Assembly: GCA_964544635.1 (NCBI GenBank)
Contig: CAZJCK010000059.1
Location: 1 to 22,464 of the forward strand
Source: CAZJCK01 sp964544635
GTDB lineage: Bacteria > Zixibacteria > MSB-5A5 > GN15 > FEB-12
Reading direction: 5' to 3'
Length of the DNA stretch: 22,464 nt
A model generated the notes under the pieces. It saw nothing but the letters and a program-made list of their open reading frames with translations. It was not told where the DNA came from and ran no database searches. This document shows positions 14,115 to 22,464 of the stretch, piece by piece (position 1 is the stretch's first letter; the number at the start of each line of letters is the position of its first letter). Made by a program: the position numbers and the translations under genes.

Positions 14115-15041
14115 ATGACGTTGATGGATAGTACTCTTCATACGAAGGCTGCCGGCATGGATAGTCCGCGCTCCTGGCGCGAGCGGATTATTGAGCGGCT
14201 CTTGTTTGGCTTTGCCGGATTGTCTATTCTGATCACCATTGGCGTGATTGTCGTGCTCGTCAGGGAGACCTGGGCGTTCTTTAGTGAAGTCCCCATATTG
14301 GAGTATTTTACGGGGACAGAGTGGACGCCTCTGTTTGCGGACAAGAAGTTCGGCATCCTGCCGCTCCTGTCGGGTACAGCCCTGACCAGCACCATTGCAA
14401 TACTCACCGCACTGCCGATGGGTCTACTGGCTGCCATATATCTGAGTGAGTATGCCTCCTCCGGAGTACGGCAGGTGATAAAGCCCATTCTGGAAGTTCT
14501 GGCGGGAATCCCTACCGTGGTTTACGGCTATTTCGCTTTAACCTTTGTGACGCCCGTACTGCAATCGATTGTTCCCGGATTGTCCGGGTTCAATGCCCTG
14601 AGTCCAGGGATCGTCATGGGGATCATGATTCTGCCTGTCATCGCTTCCTTGTCCGAGGATGCTGTCTATGCCGTGCCCCGTGAGCTGAAGGAAGGGGCGA
14701 CGGCGCTCGGCGCCACCAAAATCGAAGTCGTGCGCCGCGTCATCGTACCCTCGGCGTTTTCCGGCATCGCTGCATCCGTAATCCTCGGCATATCTCGCGC
14801 TATTGGGGAAACGATGATTGTGGCCATTGCAGCCGGGCAGCAACCCCGTTTCACTCTCGATCCCCGGGTACCCATTGAAACCATGACCGCATACATCGTG
14901 CAGGTCAGCCTTGGGGACACGCCGACGGGAACACTGGCGTACCATACCATCTTTGCCGTCGGCATGACGCTGTTCCTCTTCACCTTTCTCCTGAATATCG
15001 TGGCACACCGCCTCCGCCGCCGGGTGACGAAGAGTGGCTAG
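14115..15041 (+). CDS. pstC: Phosphate ABC transporter permease PstC
   Basis: A 308-residue inner-membrane permease with about six TM helices. The cytoplasmic ABC-contact (EAA) loop is visible as LKEGATALGATKIEVVRRVI, followed by SRAIGETMIVAIAAGQQ, typical of PstC. It pairs with PstA to form the phosphate channel. ATG 14115 is 11 bases after the pstS stop; ATG 14124, in frame, is a possible alternative, and neither has a strong SD, so translation may be coupled to pstS. Confidence 0.95.
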   Translation: MTLMDSTLHTKAAGMDSPRSWRERIIERLLFGFAGLSILITIGVIVVLVRETWAFFSEVPILEYFTGTEWTPLFADKKFGILPLLSGTALTSTIAILTALPMGLLAAIYLSEYASSGVRQVIKPILEVLAGIPTVVYGYFALTFVTPVLQSIVPGLSGFNALSPGIVMGIMILPVIASLSEDAVYAVPRELKEGATALGATKIEVVRRVIVPSAFSGIAASVILGISRAIGETMIVAIAAGQQPRFTLDPRVPIETMTAYIVQVSLGDTPTGTLAYHTIFAVGMTLFLFTFLLNIVAHRLRRRVTKSG

Positions 15042-15059
15042 AAAGCGAGCGAGTACACC

Positions 15060-15971
15060 ATGAATCAGAAAATAACGCCGCACGAGTCGATACCAAACAT
15101 CGATAAAGATATGCTGACGAGGTCTGCCAAAGGCGAAACGACAGGACGCGTCTTTCAAGCCGTTGGTGTCCTGGCTGTTATTCTTCCGCTCGCTTTTCTT
15201 GTGGTCGTTCTTGCCGATGCTCTGGTCGATGGATCGCAAAGAATCGGCTGGGACTTTCTGGTCAGTTATCCTTCACGAATCGCCTCTGAGGCCGGCTTCC
15301 TTCCTGCCATCGTCGGGAGCGCCTATTTGATGATTCTCACCGCAATTATCGCCATTCCTGTTGGTGTGGGCGCTGCTTTGTACCTGGAGGAGTATTCCCA
15401 GCCGGGGAGGTTGACAAACCTCATTGAGGTGAACATCAGCAATCTGGCCGGCATCCCATCCATCATTTATGGGCTGCTGGGGCTTGAGCTGTTTGTTCGG
15501 GTGATGCAGTTGAACCGAAGTCTCGTTGCCGGAGCGATGACCCTTGCACTTTTGGCTTTGCCTATTATAATAGTGTCGGCACGTGAAGCCCTCAGGACGG
15601 TGCCACATTTATTGCGGGAGGCGGGGACGGCACTTGGAGCGGATCGCTGGCAAGTAATACGTCACGTGGTGTTACCCCTGGGATTGCCTGGAGTATTGAC
15701 GGGGATCATTTTGGCGATCGCCCGCGTGATCGGGGAAACCGCCCCCCTGATTACCATAGGCGCACTAACCTATGTCGCGTTTCTCCCCAGAAGTCTGGAC
15801 GATCCGTTTACGGCCATGCCGATCCAGATCTTCAATTGGGTCTCTCGACCTCAGGCCGACTTTCACACAACCGCCGCGGCGGGTATTGTCGTGCTGCTCG
15901 CCGGCATGCTGATTATGAATGCCGGGGCCATATACTTGAGATTCCGACTGCAAAAGAAAATGCAACAGTAA
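15060..15971 (+). CDS. pstA: Phosphate ABC transporter permease PstA
   Basis: A 303-residue permease with about six TM helices. The EAA loop is LREAGTALGADRWQVIRHVV, followed by IARVIGETAPLITIGAL, the standard PstA signature. It forms the second half of the membrane channel. ATG 15060 lies 18 bases after the pstC stop with only a weak SD (GCGAG). The hydrophilic N-terminal extension of about 35 residues (many charged residues before the first helix) is somewhat long but normal for the family. Confidence 0.95.
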   Translation: MNQKITPHESIPNIDKDMLTRSAKGETTGRVFQAVGVLAVILPLAFLVVVLADALVDGSQRIGWDFLVSYPSRIASEAGFLPAIVGSAYLMILTAIIAIPVGVGAALYLEEYSQPGRLTNLIEVNISNLAGIPSIIYGLLGLELFVRVMQLNRSLVAGAMTLALLALPIIIVSAREALRTVPHLLREAGTALGADRWQVIRHVVLPLGLPGVLTGIILAIARVIGETAPLITIGALTYVAFLPRSLDDPFTAMPIQIFNWVSRPQADFHTTAAAGIVVLLAGMLIMNAGAIYLRFRLQKKMQQ

Positions 15972-16017
15972 CACTTATGGCGGATAATGATCTACATGGT
16001 ATCAAGGATAAATCTGA

Positions 16018-16821
16018 ATGGTCTATCAGGATGCGGTGACGATGCACAATAATCAGCATAAAGCCAGTAAGGTAGCGCTTGAAGTCCGTCAACTCAATGC
16101 CTGGTACAGCAGTACGCAGGTACTGAAGGACATATCGATGGATATCCGACGCCGACAGGTAACAGCTGTCATCGGGCCCTCCGGCTGCGGTAAATCAACC
16201 CTGGTGCGGTGCCTTAATCGTATGCACGAGACTGTACGCGGCGCCCGGGTGCAGGGCCAGGTGTTTGTTGATGGTCTGGATATTTATGACAGTCCCATCA
16301 ATCCTGTTCAAGTGAGACGGCGCATTGGAATGGTATTCCAGAAGCCCAATCCTTTTCCGGCCATGTCGATCAAGGACAACATCGTATCAGGGCTCAAAAT
16401 GCAAGGCGTGCGTGTCAGGGACGAAGCGCGCGTCGTCGAGGAGAGCCTTTCGCAGGCGGCACTCTGGGACGAGGTGAAAGATCGGCTGGAGGAGTCGGCT
16501 ACGGGCCTGTCCGGCGGGCAGCAGCAGCGACTATGTATCGCCCGCGCACTGGCATTGCATCCGGATATCATACTCATGGATGAACCGTGCTCAGCACTGG
16601 ATCCTATTGCAACAAGTCGAATCGAGCAACTCATGCATGAACTGGCGCAGCAGTACACGGTGGTGATTGTCACGCACAACATGCAACAGGCTGCACGGGT
16701 GGCCGACGATACCGCATTTCTTTTTATGGGCGAGTTGATCGAATTCGACGCTACAACACGGATCTTTACCAAGCCGGGTAACAGACGCACAGAAGACTAC
16801 ATAACAGGGCGATTCGGGTAA
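16018..16821 (+). CDS. pstB: Phosphate ABC transporter ATPase PstB
   Basis: A 267-residue ATPase that powers PstCA. It carries Walker A GPSGCGKST (53-61), the signature LSGGQQQR, Walker B IILMDEPCSALD and the H-loop VTHN. PstB-specific segments include CLNRMHE and GMVFQKPNPFPAMSI. ATG 16018 has AAGGA (16004-16008) at 9 bases; the in-frame ATG 16042 is an alternative that would remove eight residues outside the conserved domain. It lies 46 bases after pstA and 17 bases before phoU. Confidence 0.96.
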   Translation: MVYQDAVTMHNNQHKASKVALEVRQLNAWYSSTQVLKDISMDIRRRQVTAVIGPSGCGKSTLVRCLNRMHETVRGARVQGQVFVDGLDIYDSPINPVQVRRRIGMVFQKPNPFPAMSIKDNIVSGLKMQGVRVRDEARVVEESLSQAALWDEVKDRLEESATGLSGGQQQRLCIARALALHPDIILMDEPCSALDPIATSRIEQLMHELAQQYTVVIVTHNMQQAARVADDTAFLFMGELIEFDATTRIFTKPGNRRTEDYITGRFG

Positions 16822-16838
16822 TCCCCCGGAGGAAATAA

Positions 16839-17495
16839 ATGCGCAACCGACACATCGACCACGAGTTTCAGGTCGCACTCAACACTCTGCGGCAGAAACT
16901 TTCAGAGATGTTTATGCTGGCCGAAGCGATGTTTGGAGCGTGCATCGAATCGCTGAAGGAGACCGGGCGGGAAGCCGGCGCGCAAGTTCGGCACGACGAA
17001 GACGGGCTGGACCGGTTGGAAGAGGAGATCGACGAGCTCTGTCTGAATATTCTGGCTCTGCGAAATCCGGTCGCCTCGGATCTGAGATTCGTAGCCGCTT
17101 GCCTTAAGATGATCACCGATTTGGAGCGCATCGGAGATCTGGCTGTGAATGTGGTGGAGAGACGCGATCAGATTCTGATCGGCGGACCACCAATAGTTCA
17201 GGATAGTGTCGCTCGCATGGTGCAGGAGCTTTACGGTATGTTTGCCGACACGAAGACATCGCTGCGCAACATCGATTGCCGGCTTGCCCGGGAAGTGATC
17301 AGCAGAGATGAGGTCATCGACACCCTGTGTACTTCGCTGTTTCGGGAAACGGTCTCGAGTGTAGTGGACGGCAGTCTCGATGCACGGGCTGCAGCCGGAT
17401 TTCAATCGACGGCAAAGTATATAGAGCGGATTGCAGATCATCTCGTCAATGTGTGCGAACAGGTGTTGTTTATCGAAGAAGGCACAAAGGGTTAG
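16839..17495 (+). CDS. phoU: Phosphate-signalling regulator PhoU
   Basis: A 218-residue all-helical protein of two PhoU repeats. The conserved segment LRFVAACLKMITDLERIGDLA and the matching second-repeat KYIERIADHLVNVCE carry the acidic metal-binding residues. It links Pst activity to the PhoR/PhoB two-component system and limits phosphate uptake. ATG 16839 has a strong SD, GGAGGA (16828-16833). It is the last gene of the operon. No phoR/phoB genes appear in the window. Confidence 0.95.
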   Translation: MRNRHIDHEFQVALNTLRQKLSEMFMLAEAMFGACIESLKETGREAGAQVRHDEDGLDRLEEEIDELCLNILALRNPVASDLRFVAACLKMITDLERIGDLAVNVVERRDQILIGGPPIVQDSVARMVQELYGMFADTKTSLRNIDCRLAREVISRDEVIDTLCTSLFRETVSSVVDGSLDARAAAGFQSTAKYIERIADHLVNVCEQVLFIEEGTKG

Positions 17496-17953
17496 GTTAG
17501 CGCTTTAGCCTTGGCTTCGGTCCAATTCAAACGCAACCATGCTCTTGGATGATTTCATGAAGCGCGCAATAGGCTTTGAAATTCCTGGTCAGCCGATCCA
17601 TCCTGGTCGTAACGACCACATCGACCTTGTTATGCTTAATATTTTCAGGAAGCTCACTGAGTCCGGGACGGTCGACGTAAGCTTTACCGTCAAGTAGACA
17701 ATTCAAAAGTAGAGTTTTCGGCGATTTGGCGTTCTCTCCATGTCGTGCGACGGTGGATGTCAAATCAAGAATCGTTTTGTCTGCATTCAGCCGCTGCCTA
17801 CGTGGATTGCCATTGTCGATTTTGTAGTTATGTTGGCCACGTTGACGTGATATATTCAGATCAGTATGTCGCCCACGTGGAAAACCGGGCGGGAGCCGAC
17901 AGCCCGTGAATTCAGCGCCCAGGATCGCGTTTGCAGATAGGGAATGTGAAACC
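17496..17953. other. Intergenic region with recombinase debris and a possible kinase promoter
   Basis: Of these 458 bases, the left half carries a minus-strand serine-recombinase fragment (listed separately). Further right, TTGACG (17842-17847) with TATGTC (17865-17870) at 17-base spacing is a weak promoter candidate for the kinase gene. I see no intact gene and no clear terminator for the pst operon. Confidence 0.55.
17527..17760 (-). pseudogene. Serine-recombinase (resolvase/invertase) remnant
   Basis: On the minus strand, the last 50 or so codons before TGA (17529-17527) read YVDRPGLSELPENIKHNK then VDVVVTTRMDRLTRNFKAY and EIIQEHG. This matches the catalytic-domain core of serine recombinases (pattern RPGL..LL.DIK.GKIDVVVV.KLDRL.R, then ...HGV). 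The N-terminal part with the catalytic serine and the long C-terminal DNA-binding part are absent. The preceding in-frame stretch (ARHGENAKSPKTLLLNCLL) is reminiscent of the C-terminal region of large serine recombinases, which would make this a rearranged or composite remnant; that part is uncertain. It marks past mobile-element activity between phoU and the kinase gene. Confidence 0.6.
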
Positions 17954-20209
17954 GTGACTGAACAGCAAGATGACAAAACGCGCGCCCACGTCGTTCTGAC
18001 CGAAGGGACGGTCGTTTCACATTACCGCATCATTGAGAAAATCGGTGCCGGCGGCATGGGAGAGGTCTACCTGGCAGAAGACACCAACTTGAAGCGCCGG
18101 GTCGCTTTGAAGTTTTTGCCCACCCAGGTGGCACGGGATGCCGAGACCCGGCTCCGGTTTGCCCGGGAGGCTCAAGCGGCCGCCAAGCTGGATCATCCGA
18201 ATATCGTCACGATATACGAAGTCGGCGAATTTCATGGCCAGCCCTTCTTCGCCATGCAATATGTCGAAGGTCACACCCTTCATCATTACTGCCGGAAAAC
18301 GATACTGTCGTTCGAGCAGATTACGTCGATCGGGTCAGACATAGCGGCGGGCCTTTCTGCGGCCCACAACGCCGGCGTCATCCACCGGGATATCAAGGCG
18401 TCGAATGTCATGCTGGACAGCCAACTGCGCCCGAAGATCCTGGATTTCGGTTTGGCCACCATCAGGGGAGGCGACATGCTGACCAGGACAGGATCGACCC
18501 TTGGCACGGTCGCTTACATGTCGCCCGAGCAGGTACAGGGTCGCGACGCCGATCACCGCTCGGATATTTTCTCTCTCGGTGTCGTGCTCTATGAACTGGT
18601 CACCGGCCGCACACCGTTCACGCGCAACAGTGACGCGGCCAGTTTGCAGGCGATCATCAGCGATTCTCCCGAACCGATGGCGCGCTACAAGGCCGATGTC
18701 GCGCCTGATCTGCAAAGACTGGTCGACAAAGCCCTCGCCAAGAATCCCTCGGAGCGCTATCAGTCGGCGGCCGATCTTGTCGCCGATCTTAGCACGATAC
18801 ACCGGTCATTCAGCTCGGGCCTGTCCGGGGCAAGCGAAAGCATAGCCGGGGAAAGGCCCTCCATTGCCGTCCTGCCGTTTGCCAACATGAGCGCCGATGC
18901 CGAGAACGAGTATTTTTCCGACGGCCTCACCGAGGAACTACTCAACGTGCTGGCCAAAAGCCCCGAGTTAAAAGTAACCGGTCGTACGTCGTCGTTTGCT
19001 TTCAAGGGCAAACAGGAGGACCTTCGGGTAATCGGCCAGAAACTGGGCGTGGGAACACTACTGGAAGGCAGCGTCCGCAAAGCCGGCAATCGTGTTCGCA
19101 TTACGGCTCAGTTGGTGAATGTGGCCGACGGCTTCCACCTCTGGTCCGAAACGTATGACCGGATCGTCGAAGACGTATTCGCGGTGCAGGATGAAATCGC
19201 TGCTGCGGTTGCCAGGGAGCTGCATGTGACCCTCCTGGGTACATCCGCTATCAAGCAGACGGTTGATCCGGAAAGCTACCAGTTGACACTGCAGGCCAAC
19301 GGACTGGTCCGGAAATTCACCGAGGCAGATGTCGCCGAAGCCCGCAAACTGTACGACCGGGCGATCGAACTCGACCAGAACAATGCCGCAGCGATCGCCG
19401 GACTGGGTCGGGCGTGGGTTGTCCAGGCAGCGTATGGGTTTGGCGATGAGGACTCTCTGGAACAATACCGTCGGGGTAAAGAACTGGCGAAGCGGGCGTT
19501 GGAGATCAATCCGGAGCTTCACGAAGCCTTCTGGACACTCGGTTGGGTACGGGCGGCGTTTGAATACGACTTCGATGATTCATACCAGCATTTCAAGAAA
19601 GCGTACGATCTAGCTCCTAACAATGCCGGGGCTATCGGCAACCTCGGATTGATAGCCGCGTTGAAGGGTGACTTTGAGGAATCTTCGACCTACTTGTCGA
19701 AAGCGCTCGACCTCGACCCGCTCAATCCGGAGACATACATGAACTACGGCAAGCTGCTGGTATGGGCGGGCCGGGAATCTGAGGCGGAGGCGCTGTTCCG
19801 CCGAGCCCTCGAACTGAGCCCCGGAATGGCGACCGTGCATCTTTCTCTCGGCTGGGCCTACCTGTTGCAGGGGAGGCTGGATGAAGCGCTCGAAGAAATG
19901 AAACAGGAAAAGTCGTCGGGTTATCAGTCCTGCGGCCTGGCCATGGTATATCATGCGCTGGGACGCGCCGAAGAGTCGCGGGAACAGCTAAACCGTCTTC
20001 TCAACGAGAGCGGTGACGATTGGAGTTTCCAGGTGGCCACGGTCTACGGTTACATGGGAGACGTAGACAAGGCGTTTGAATGGCTGGAGAGATCCGTCGT
20101 CTCTCGCGATGCCGGCGTACCGCTCACCAAAGTGTCCCGCTTCTTTACGTCCCTGGCAGATGATCCTCGCTGGCCGAGATTTCTCAACAAGGTCGGTTTG
20201 GCGGATTAG
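17954..20209 (+). CDS. Ser/Thr protein kinase with TolB-like and TPR regions
   Basis: A 751-residue soluble protein from GTG 17954 (SD AGGGA at 17939-17943); GTG 17906 is an upstream alternative. Domains in order: a Hanks-type kinase (about 24-285) with the glycine loop GAGGMGEV, catalytic lysine K53, HRD (144-146) and DFG (164-166) followed by GTVAYMSPEQ, so it looks active. Next is a TolB/FlgO-like domain (about 303-430; SIAVLPFANMS, GTLLEGSVRKAGNRVRIT). The rest is a helical tract of tetratricopeptide repeats (about 440-720). This architecture is widespread in Acidobacteria, Gemmatimonadota and FCB lineages and is thought to link signalling to protein-protein contacts. No transmembrane helix separates kinase and C-terminal part. 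Its targets are unknown and nothing ties it to the ars or pst genes except location. Confidence 0.92.
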   Translation: MTEQQDDKTRAHVVLTEGTVVSHYRIIEKIGAGGMGEVYLAEDTNLKRRVALKFLPTQVARDAETRLRFAREAQAAAKLDHPNIVTIYEVGEFHGQPFFAMQYVEGHTLHHYCRKTILSFEQITSIGSDIAAGLSAAHNAGVIHRDIKASNVMLDSQLRPKILDFGLATIRGGDMLTRTGSTLGTVAYMSPEQVQGRDADHRSDIFSLGVVLYELVTGRTPFTRNSDAASLQAIISDSPEPMARYKADVAPDLQRLVDKALAKNPSERYQSAADLVADLSTIHRSFSSGLSGASESIAGERPSIAVLPFANMSADAENEYFSDGLTEELLNVLAKSPELKVTGRTSSFAFKGKQEDLRVIGQKLGVGTLLEGSVRKAGNRVRITAQLVNVADGFHLWSETYDRIVEDVFAVQDEIAAAVARELHVTLLGTSAIKQTVDPESYQLTLQANGLVRKFTEADVAEARKLYDRAIELDQNNAAAIAGLGRAWVVQAAYGFGDEDSLEQYRRGKELAKRALEINPELHEAFWTLGWVRAAFEYDFDDSYQHFKKAYDLAPNNAGAIGNLGLIAALKGDFEESSTYLSKALDLDPLNPETYMNYGKLLVWAGRESEAEALFRRALELSPGMATVHLSLGWAYLLQGRLDEALEEMKQEKSSGYQSCGLAMVYHALGRAEESREQLNRLLNESGDDWSFQVATVYGYMGDVDKAFEWLERSVVSRDAGVPLTKVSRFFTSLADDPRWPRFLNKVGLAD

Positions 20210-20388
20210 TTCCTGGCGTGTGCTCAGGTTACTGAAGCGGCGAGACTGCGGTCACATTTCGGTGTACGTTTCCATGCCCAAAGCGAACAGGAGATTTGCC
20301 CTCCATTTGTCCGCCCGACTGCCGGCGGCGTCTGCAAAGTACGGGCAACAGCAGCGCATCGGTCCCAGCGTCAGCACTATGCCGGCTA

Positions 20389-22092
20389 TCAACTTGATTT
20401 GCCGGCGCCGTACCGTTCAAGAAAACGTTCCTCGGCATCGACCGTGCCGATGAGCACGATCTCGGCATCGGCAGGCATAGTCTCGAACGGGTTCGGGATG
20501 ACTTCGGTACCACGCTCGGTCTCCATTGCCACCACGCTGCACCCGGTATCTTCCCGAATTGCCGACTGCGCAATCGTCATTCCCGCGAGCGGCGCCGGCA
20601 TGCGAACCTTGAACATGTTCAGGCCTTCGGCAACCATCAATACCCCCCCGCGTCGCAGCATGTTCAGGACCGCGCCGGCCCCCATTGAGGCATAGGAAAG
20701 GACAATATCGGCGCCGGCACGGTGCAGGGTAGCGACATTGCGTTCATACGTCGCACGACTGAGGATCTGGATATCGGGGCGGAGTTGTCGGCAGTAGATT
20801 GTGAGATACACATTCAGGTCGTCTTTGTTGGTAGTGACGATGGCGGTCGAGGTATCGTAGATCCCGGCCTTCTCGAGTATAGCGAGGTCGGCGGCATTGC
20901 CGAGAATGTCCTTTTGCGGATCCACGATCAGGTCGGGGTTGATTTCCACGATACGGTAGTCGACCCCCCGCGACGCCAGCGCCCGGGCGGTCGCCCGTCC
21001 GACACCACCACCGCCGAGTATCATCACGGGAGCAGCGGTTGTGCTGTACTCACTAAAGGTCTTGTTGTAGCGGGCCAGGTGTTCTTTCGAGCCGGCCAGC
21101 ACCAGCACCGTGTTGTCATGAATCATCGTTTCCCCGCGTGCCAGTTCAAAGCGACCGCGTTCCCACACGCCGACAACCGTAACTCCCGCTTTCTCGCGCA
21201 ATGCGGTTTCCTGCAGCGTTTTTCCCACCAATGGTGTACGATGCGCTGCGGCCTCCGCAATCTGGAGTTGATCAAACTGCCCGATGACATGCGCCATGGC
21301 ATCCCCGCCCAGAGTGCGCACGGAAAACGACTGGCCGATCATCTGCGCGAATTTAAGCACGTGATCGCTGCCGGCGAGTGTCAGGATGTCCACGGAATTG
21401 TCTTCACGCACCGAAGTGACGATGGGTACGTTCTTCGCCAGTTCCCTGGCCGTGAAGGCCACGTTGGTGTTGACGACATCGCCGGCCGTGCTGGCGACAA
21501 GGGCAGCCGATTCCACCCGCGCCCGTTTCCAGGTTTCCGGATCATCCAGATCTCCCACCATTACCTTCAGCCCCTGGTCGTGCAGCCGCAGGGCGTCCTC
21601 AACTTCAGGTACCAGCAGTGCATACTGGTAGTCGTATTGCTCGAGGCGGCGTATCAGGGCGCTGCTGACCTCGTCGTGGTGCGTGAGAATGACGTGACCG
21701 CGGATGTCAGGAGGGAGCTGCCGCGGCGCCCGTGAGGCGGCCCGGGCGTTCATCCATGGCTCGTAAAAGAACTCGATGAAAGTGAAGGGCAGCAACACCA
21801 GCAGGAAGATCATACCGGAGAGGAGGACGACAATCGAAAACAGGCGTCCCAGATCGGTGTGAAACGTAATGTCGCCGAACCCCAGCGTCGACATGACAGT
21901 GAGCGTCCAGTAGAAGCCGGTGATCCAGGTGTGGTCCTGCCCTTCGCGCAACATCAGCAGATGGAATACCACCGTGAAGATCAGTATCATTCCCGCCAGT
22001 ACGGCGAGAAAACGCAGGAGTACGCGAAGATTGCGGCTGCCGCGCCGGCTGCGCAGCATCATGGCCAATTCAGCTGGAAAAGCCTTGAACAT
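20389..22092 (-). CDS. Potassium channel with tandem TrkA/RCK domains
   Basis: A 567-residue inner-membrane protein. Two TM helices (about 25-47 and 83-108) flank a pore loop with the K+ selectivity filter TLGFGD (69-74). Two cytoplasmic RCK units follow. The first (from about 131) has HVILTHHDEVSS in place of the usual glycine-rich nucleotide motif. The second (from about 355) has the intact VMILGGGGVGRATA. Each is followed by a TrkA-C-like region (about 265-345 and 485-560). Likely role: ligand-gated K+ flux for ion homeostasis. ATG at 22092-22090 has AAGGA 4 bases upstream on the minus strand. The gene converges with the kinase gene, 179 bases apart, with no obvious shared terminator. Confidence 0.92.
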   Translation of the reverse strand: MFKAFPAELAMMLRSRRGSRNLRVLLRFLAVLAGMILIFTVVFHLLMLREGQDHTWITGFYWTLTVMSTLGFGDITFHTDLGRLFSIVVLLSGMIFLLVLLPFTFIEFFYEPWMNARAASRAPRQLPPDIRGHVILTHHDEVSSALIRRLEQYDYQYALLVPEVEDALRLHDQGLKVMVGDLDDPETWKRARVESAALVASTAGDVVNTNVAFTARELAKNVPIVTSVREDNSVDILTLAGSDHVLKFAQMIGQSFSVRTLGGDAMAHVIGQFDQLQIAEAAAHRTPLVGKTLQETALREKAGVTVVGVWERGRFELARGETMIHDNTVLVLAGSKEHLARYNKTFSEYSTTAAPVMILGGGGVGRATARALASRGVDYRIVEINPDLIVDPQKDILGNAADLAILEKAGIYDTSTAIVTTNKDDLNVYLTIYCRQLRPDIQILSRATYERNVATLHRAGADIVLSYASMGAGAVLNMLRRGGVLMVAEGLNMFKVRMPAPLAGMTIAQSAIREDTGCSVVAMETERGTEVIPNPFETMPADAEIVLIGTVDAEERFLERYGAGKSS

Positions 22093-22464
22093 GTTGTCCT
22101 TGAGTTCTTACGTCACCAGGTTGCGGCGTTCTCCAAACGGACCTCCACCAGATTATTGCCTTCAACGACCTGGGGGCAAGCCAGGGGCCCACGCATCTCC
22201 CTGGTGAAACATTGCAGTTACGCTACCGTCACAACTGACAACAGCATATGCTATTCGATCGGTTCCGGCAATCTATAATGACTCGATCGGCCAAGTCAGG
22301 CGTTGGGAGCCGAAAGTCTTGCCCTGCCATCGAATCTGACGGATACAATGTCTGACTCCAGATGCTCAGGTGTTTGCACACCGCTCATTAATCCGTACAT
22401 TGGATGAACCTCGATGACTGCTGCCGGGTATCACGCGCTGAGCCTGATTCGAGAAGTTCAACGA
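22093..22464. other. Terminal stretch without a recognisable gene
   Basis: These 372 bases carry the upstream region of the minus-strand channel gene. A plus-strand TATAAT occurs at 22274-22279 without a convincing -35. Short frames opening at ATG 22404 and ATG 22414 run off the right edge after fewer than 21 codons and cannot be judged. No tRNA or repeat was seen. Confidence 0.5.

Noticed and set aside
14538..15239. A 233-codon minus-strand open frame across the pstC/pstA junction
   Set aside because: It is antisense to two clear permease genes; there is no domain signature.
20722..21735. A 337-codon plus-strand open frame
   Set aside because: It lies entirely antisense to the well-supported potassium channel gene, has no family resemblance and no SD; it is a coding shadow.
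22274..22279. Plus-strand TATAAT
   Set aside because: No acceptable -35 at 16-18 bases upstream and no clear gene downstream within the window.
22404..22464. Short plus-strand frames opening at 22404 and 22414 and running off the edge
   Set aside because: Fewer than 21 codons are visible, with weak SD and no recognisable motif; too little to call a gene.
1..22464. CRISPR array, tRNA or rRNA genes, complete insertion sequence
   Set aside because: No regularly spaced repeats, no tRNA T-arm/acceptor pattern, no rRNA-like sequence and no intact transposase were seen on either strand.

Overview
The window looks like a chromosomal segment of a Gram-negative, probably anaerobic or metal-cycling bacterium. 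It encodes an RND pump, an outer-membrane beta-barrel, periplasmic multiheme cytochromes and a lipoprotein PstS. The mix of a CbcL-like cytochrome, an MtrA/MtrB-type pair, a Ser/Thr kinase fused to TolB-like and TPR regions, and frequent GTG starts would fit an FCB-group candidate phylum (for example Zixibacteria) or a deltaproteobacterial lineage. That placement is inference only; no rRNA or marker gene is present.

Layout. (1) Positions 1-2273 hold the C-terminal part of an RND efflux permease. (2) Positions 2281-5118 encode a fused octaheme cytochrome c / membrane cytochrome b, which resembles a quinol-linked entry point for electrons leaving the inner membrane. (3) Positions 5153-7499 are a tight five-gene cluster: a small thioredoxin (ArsE-like), a DGC-domain protein, an exported CXXC protein (ArsF-like), a CcdA-fold membrane protein (ArsG-like) and a second ArsF-like protein. 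(4) A 355-base regulatory gap contains hairpins, a promoter with an overlapping palindrome and a CRP/FNR-like site. (5) Positions 7855-10929 encode a decaheme MtrA/DmsE-type cytochrome and its MtrB/PioB-type porin. (6) Positions 11302-12809 hold a small membrane protein, ArsR and two thioredoxin-type arsenate reductases. They are followed by what looks like an internally deleted acr3 arsenite-pump remnant (from 12824). (7) Positions 13084-17495 are a complete pstS-pstC-pstA-pstB-phoU phosphate-uptake operon. (8) Positions 17496-17953 contain a serine-recombinase remnant on the minus strand. (9) Positions 17954-20209 encode a Ser/Thr kinase with TolB-like and TPR regions, convergent with a TrkA/RCK-gated potassium channel at 20389-22092 on the minus strand. 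The last 372 bases show no recognisable gene.

How it may work together. The octaheme-b fusion, the decaheme cytochrome and the porin together form a plausible path from the quinone pool to the outside of the cell, but no MtrC-like surface cytochrome is visible. The ArsEFG-like genes sit between the two cytochrome loci. Two membrane cysteines in the ArsG-like protein and CXXC motifs in its partners suggest a cytoplasm-to-periplasm thiol relay, either for (nitro)arsenical metabolism or for cytochrome maturation. ArsR, two ArsC and the Pst system add arsenate sensing, arsenate reduction and phosphate-selective uptake. The whole block reads as an arsenic-and-respiration island; the functional links between its parts are inferred from gene order, not shown.
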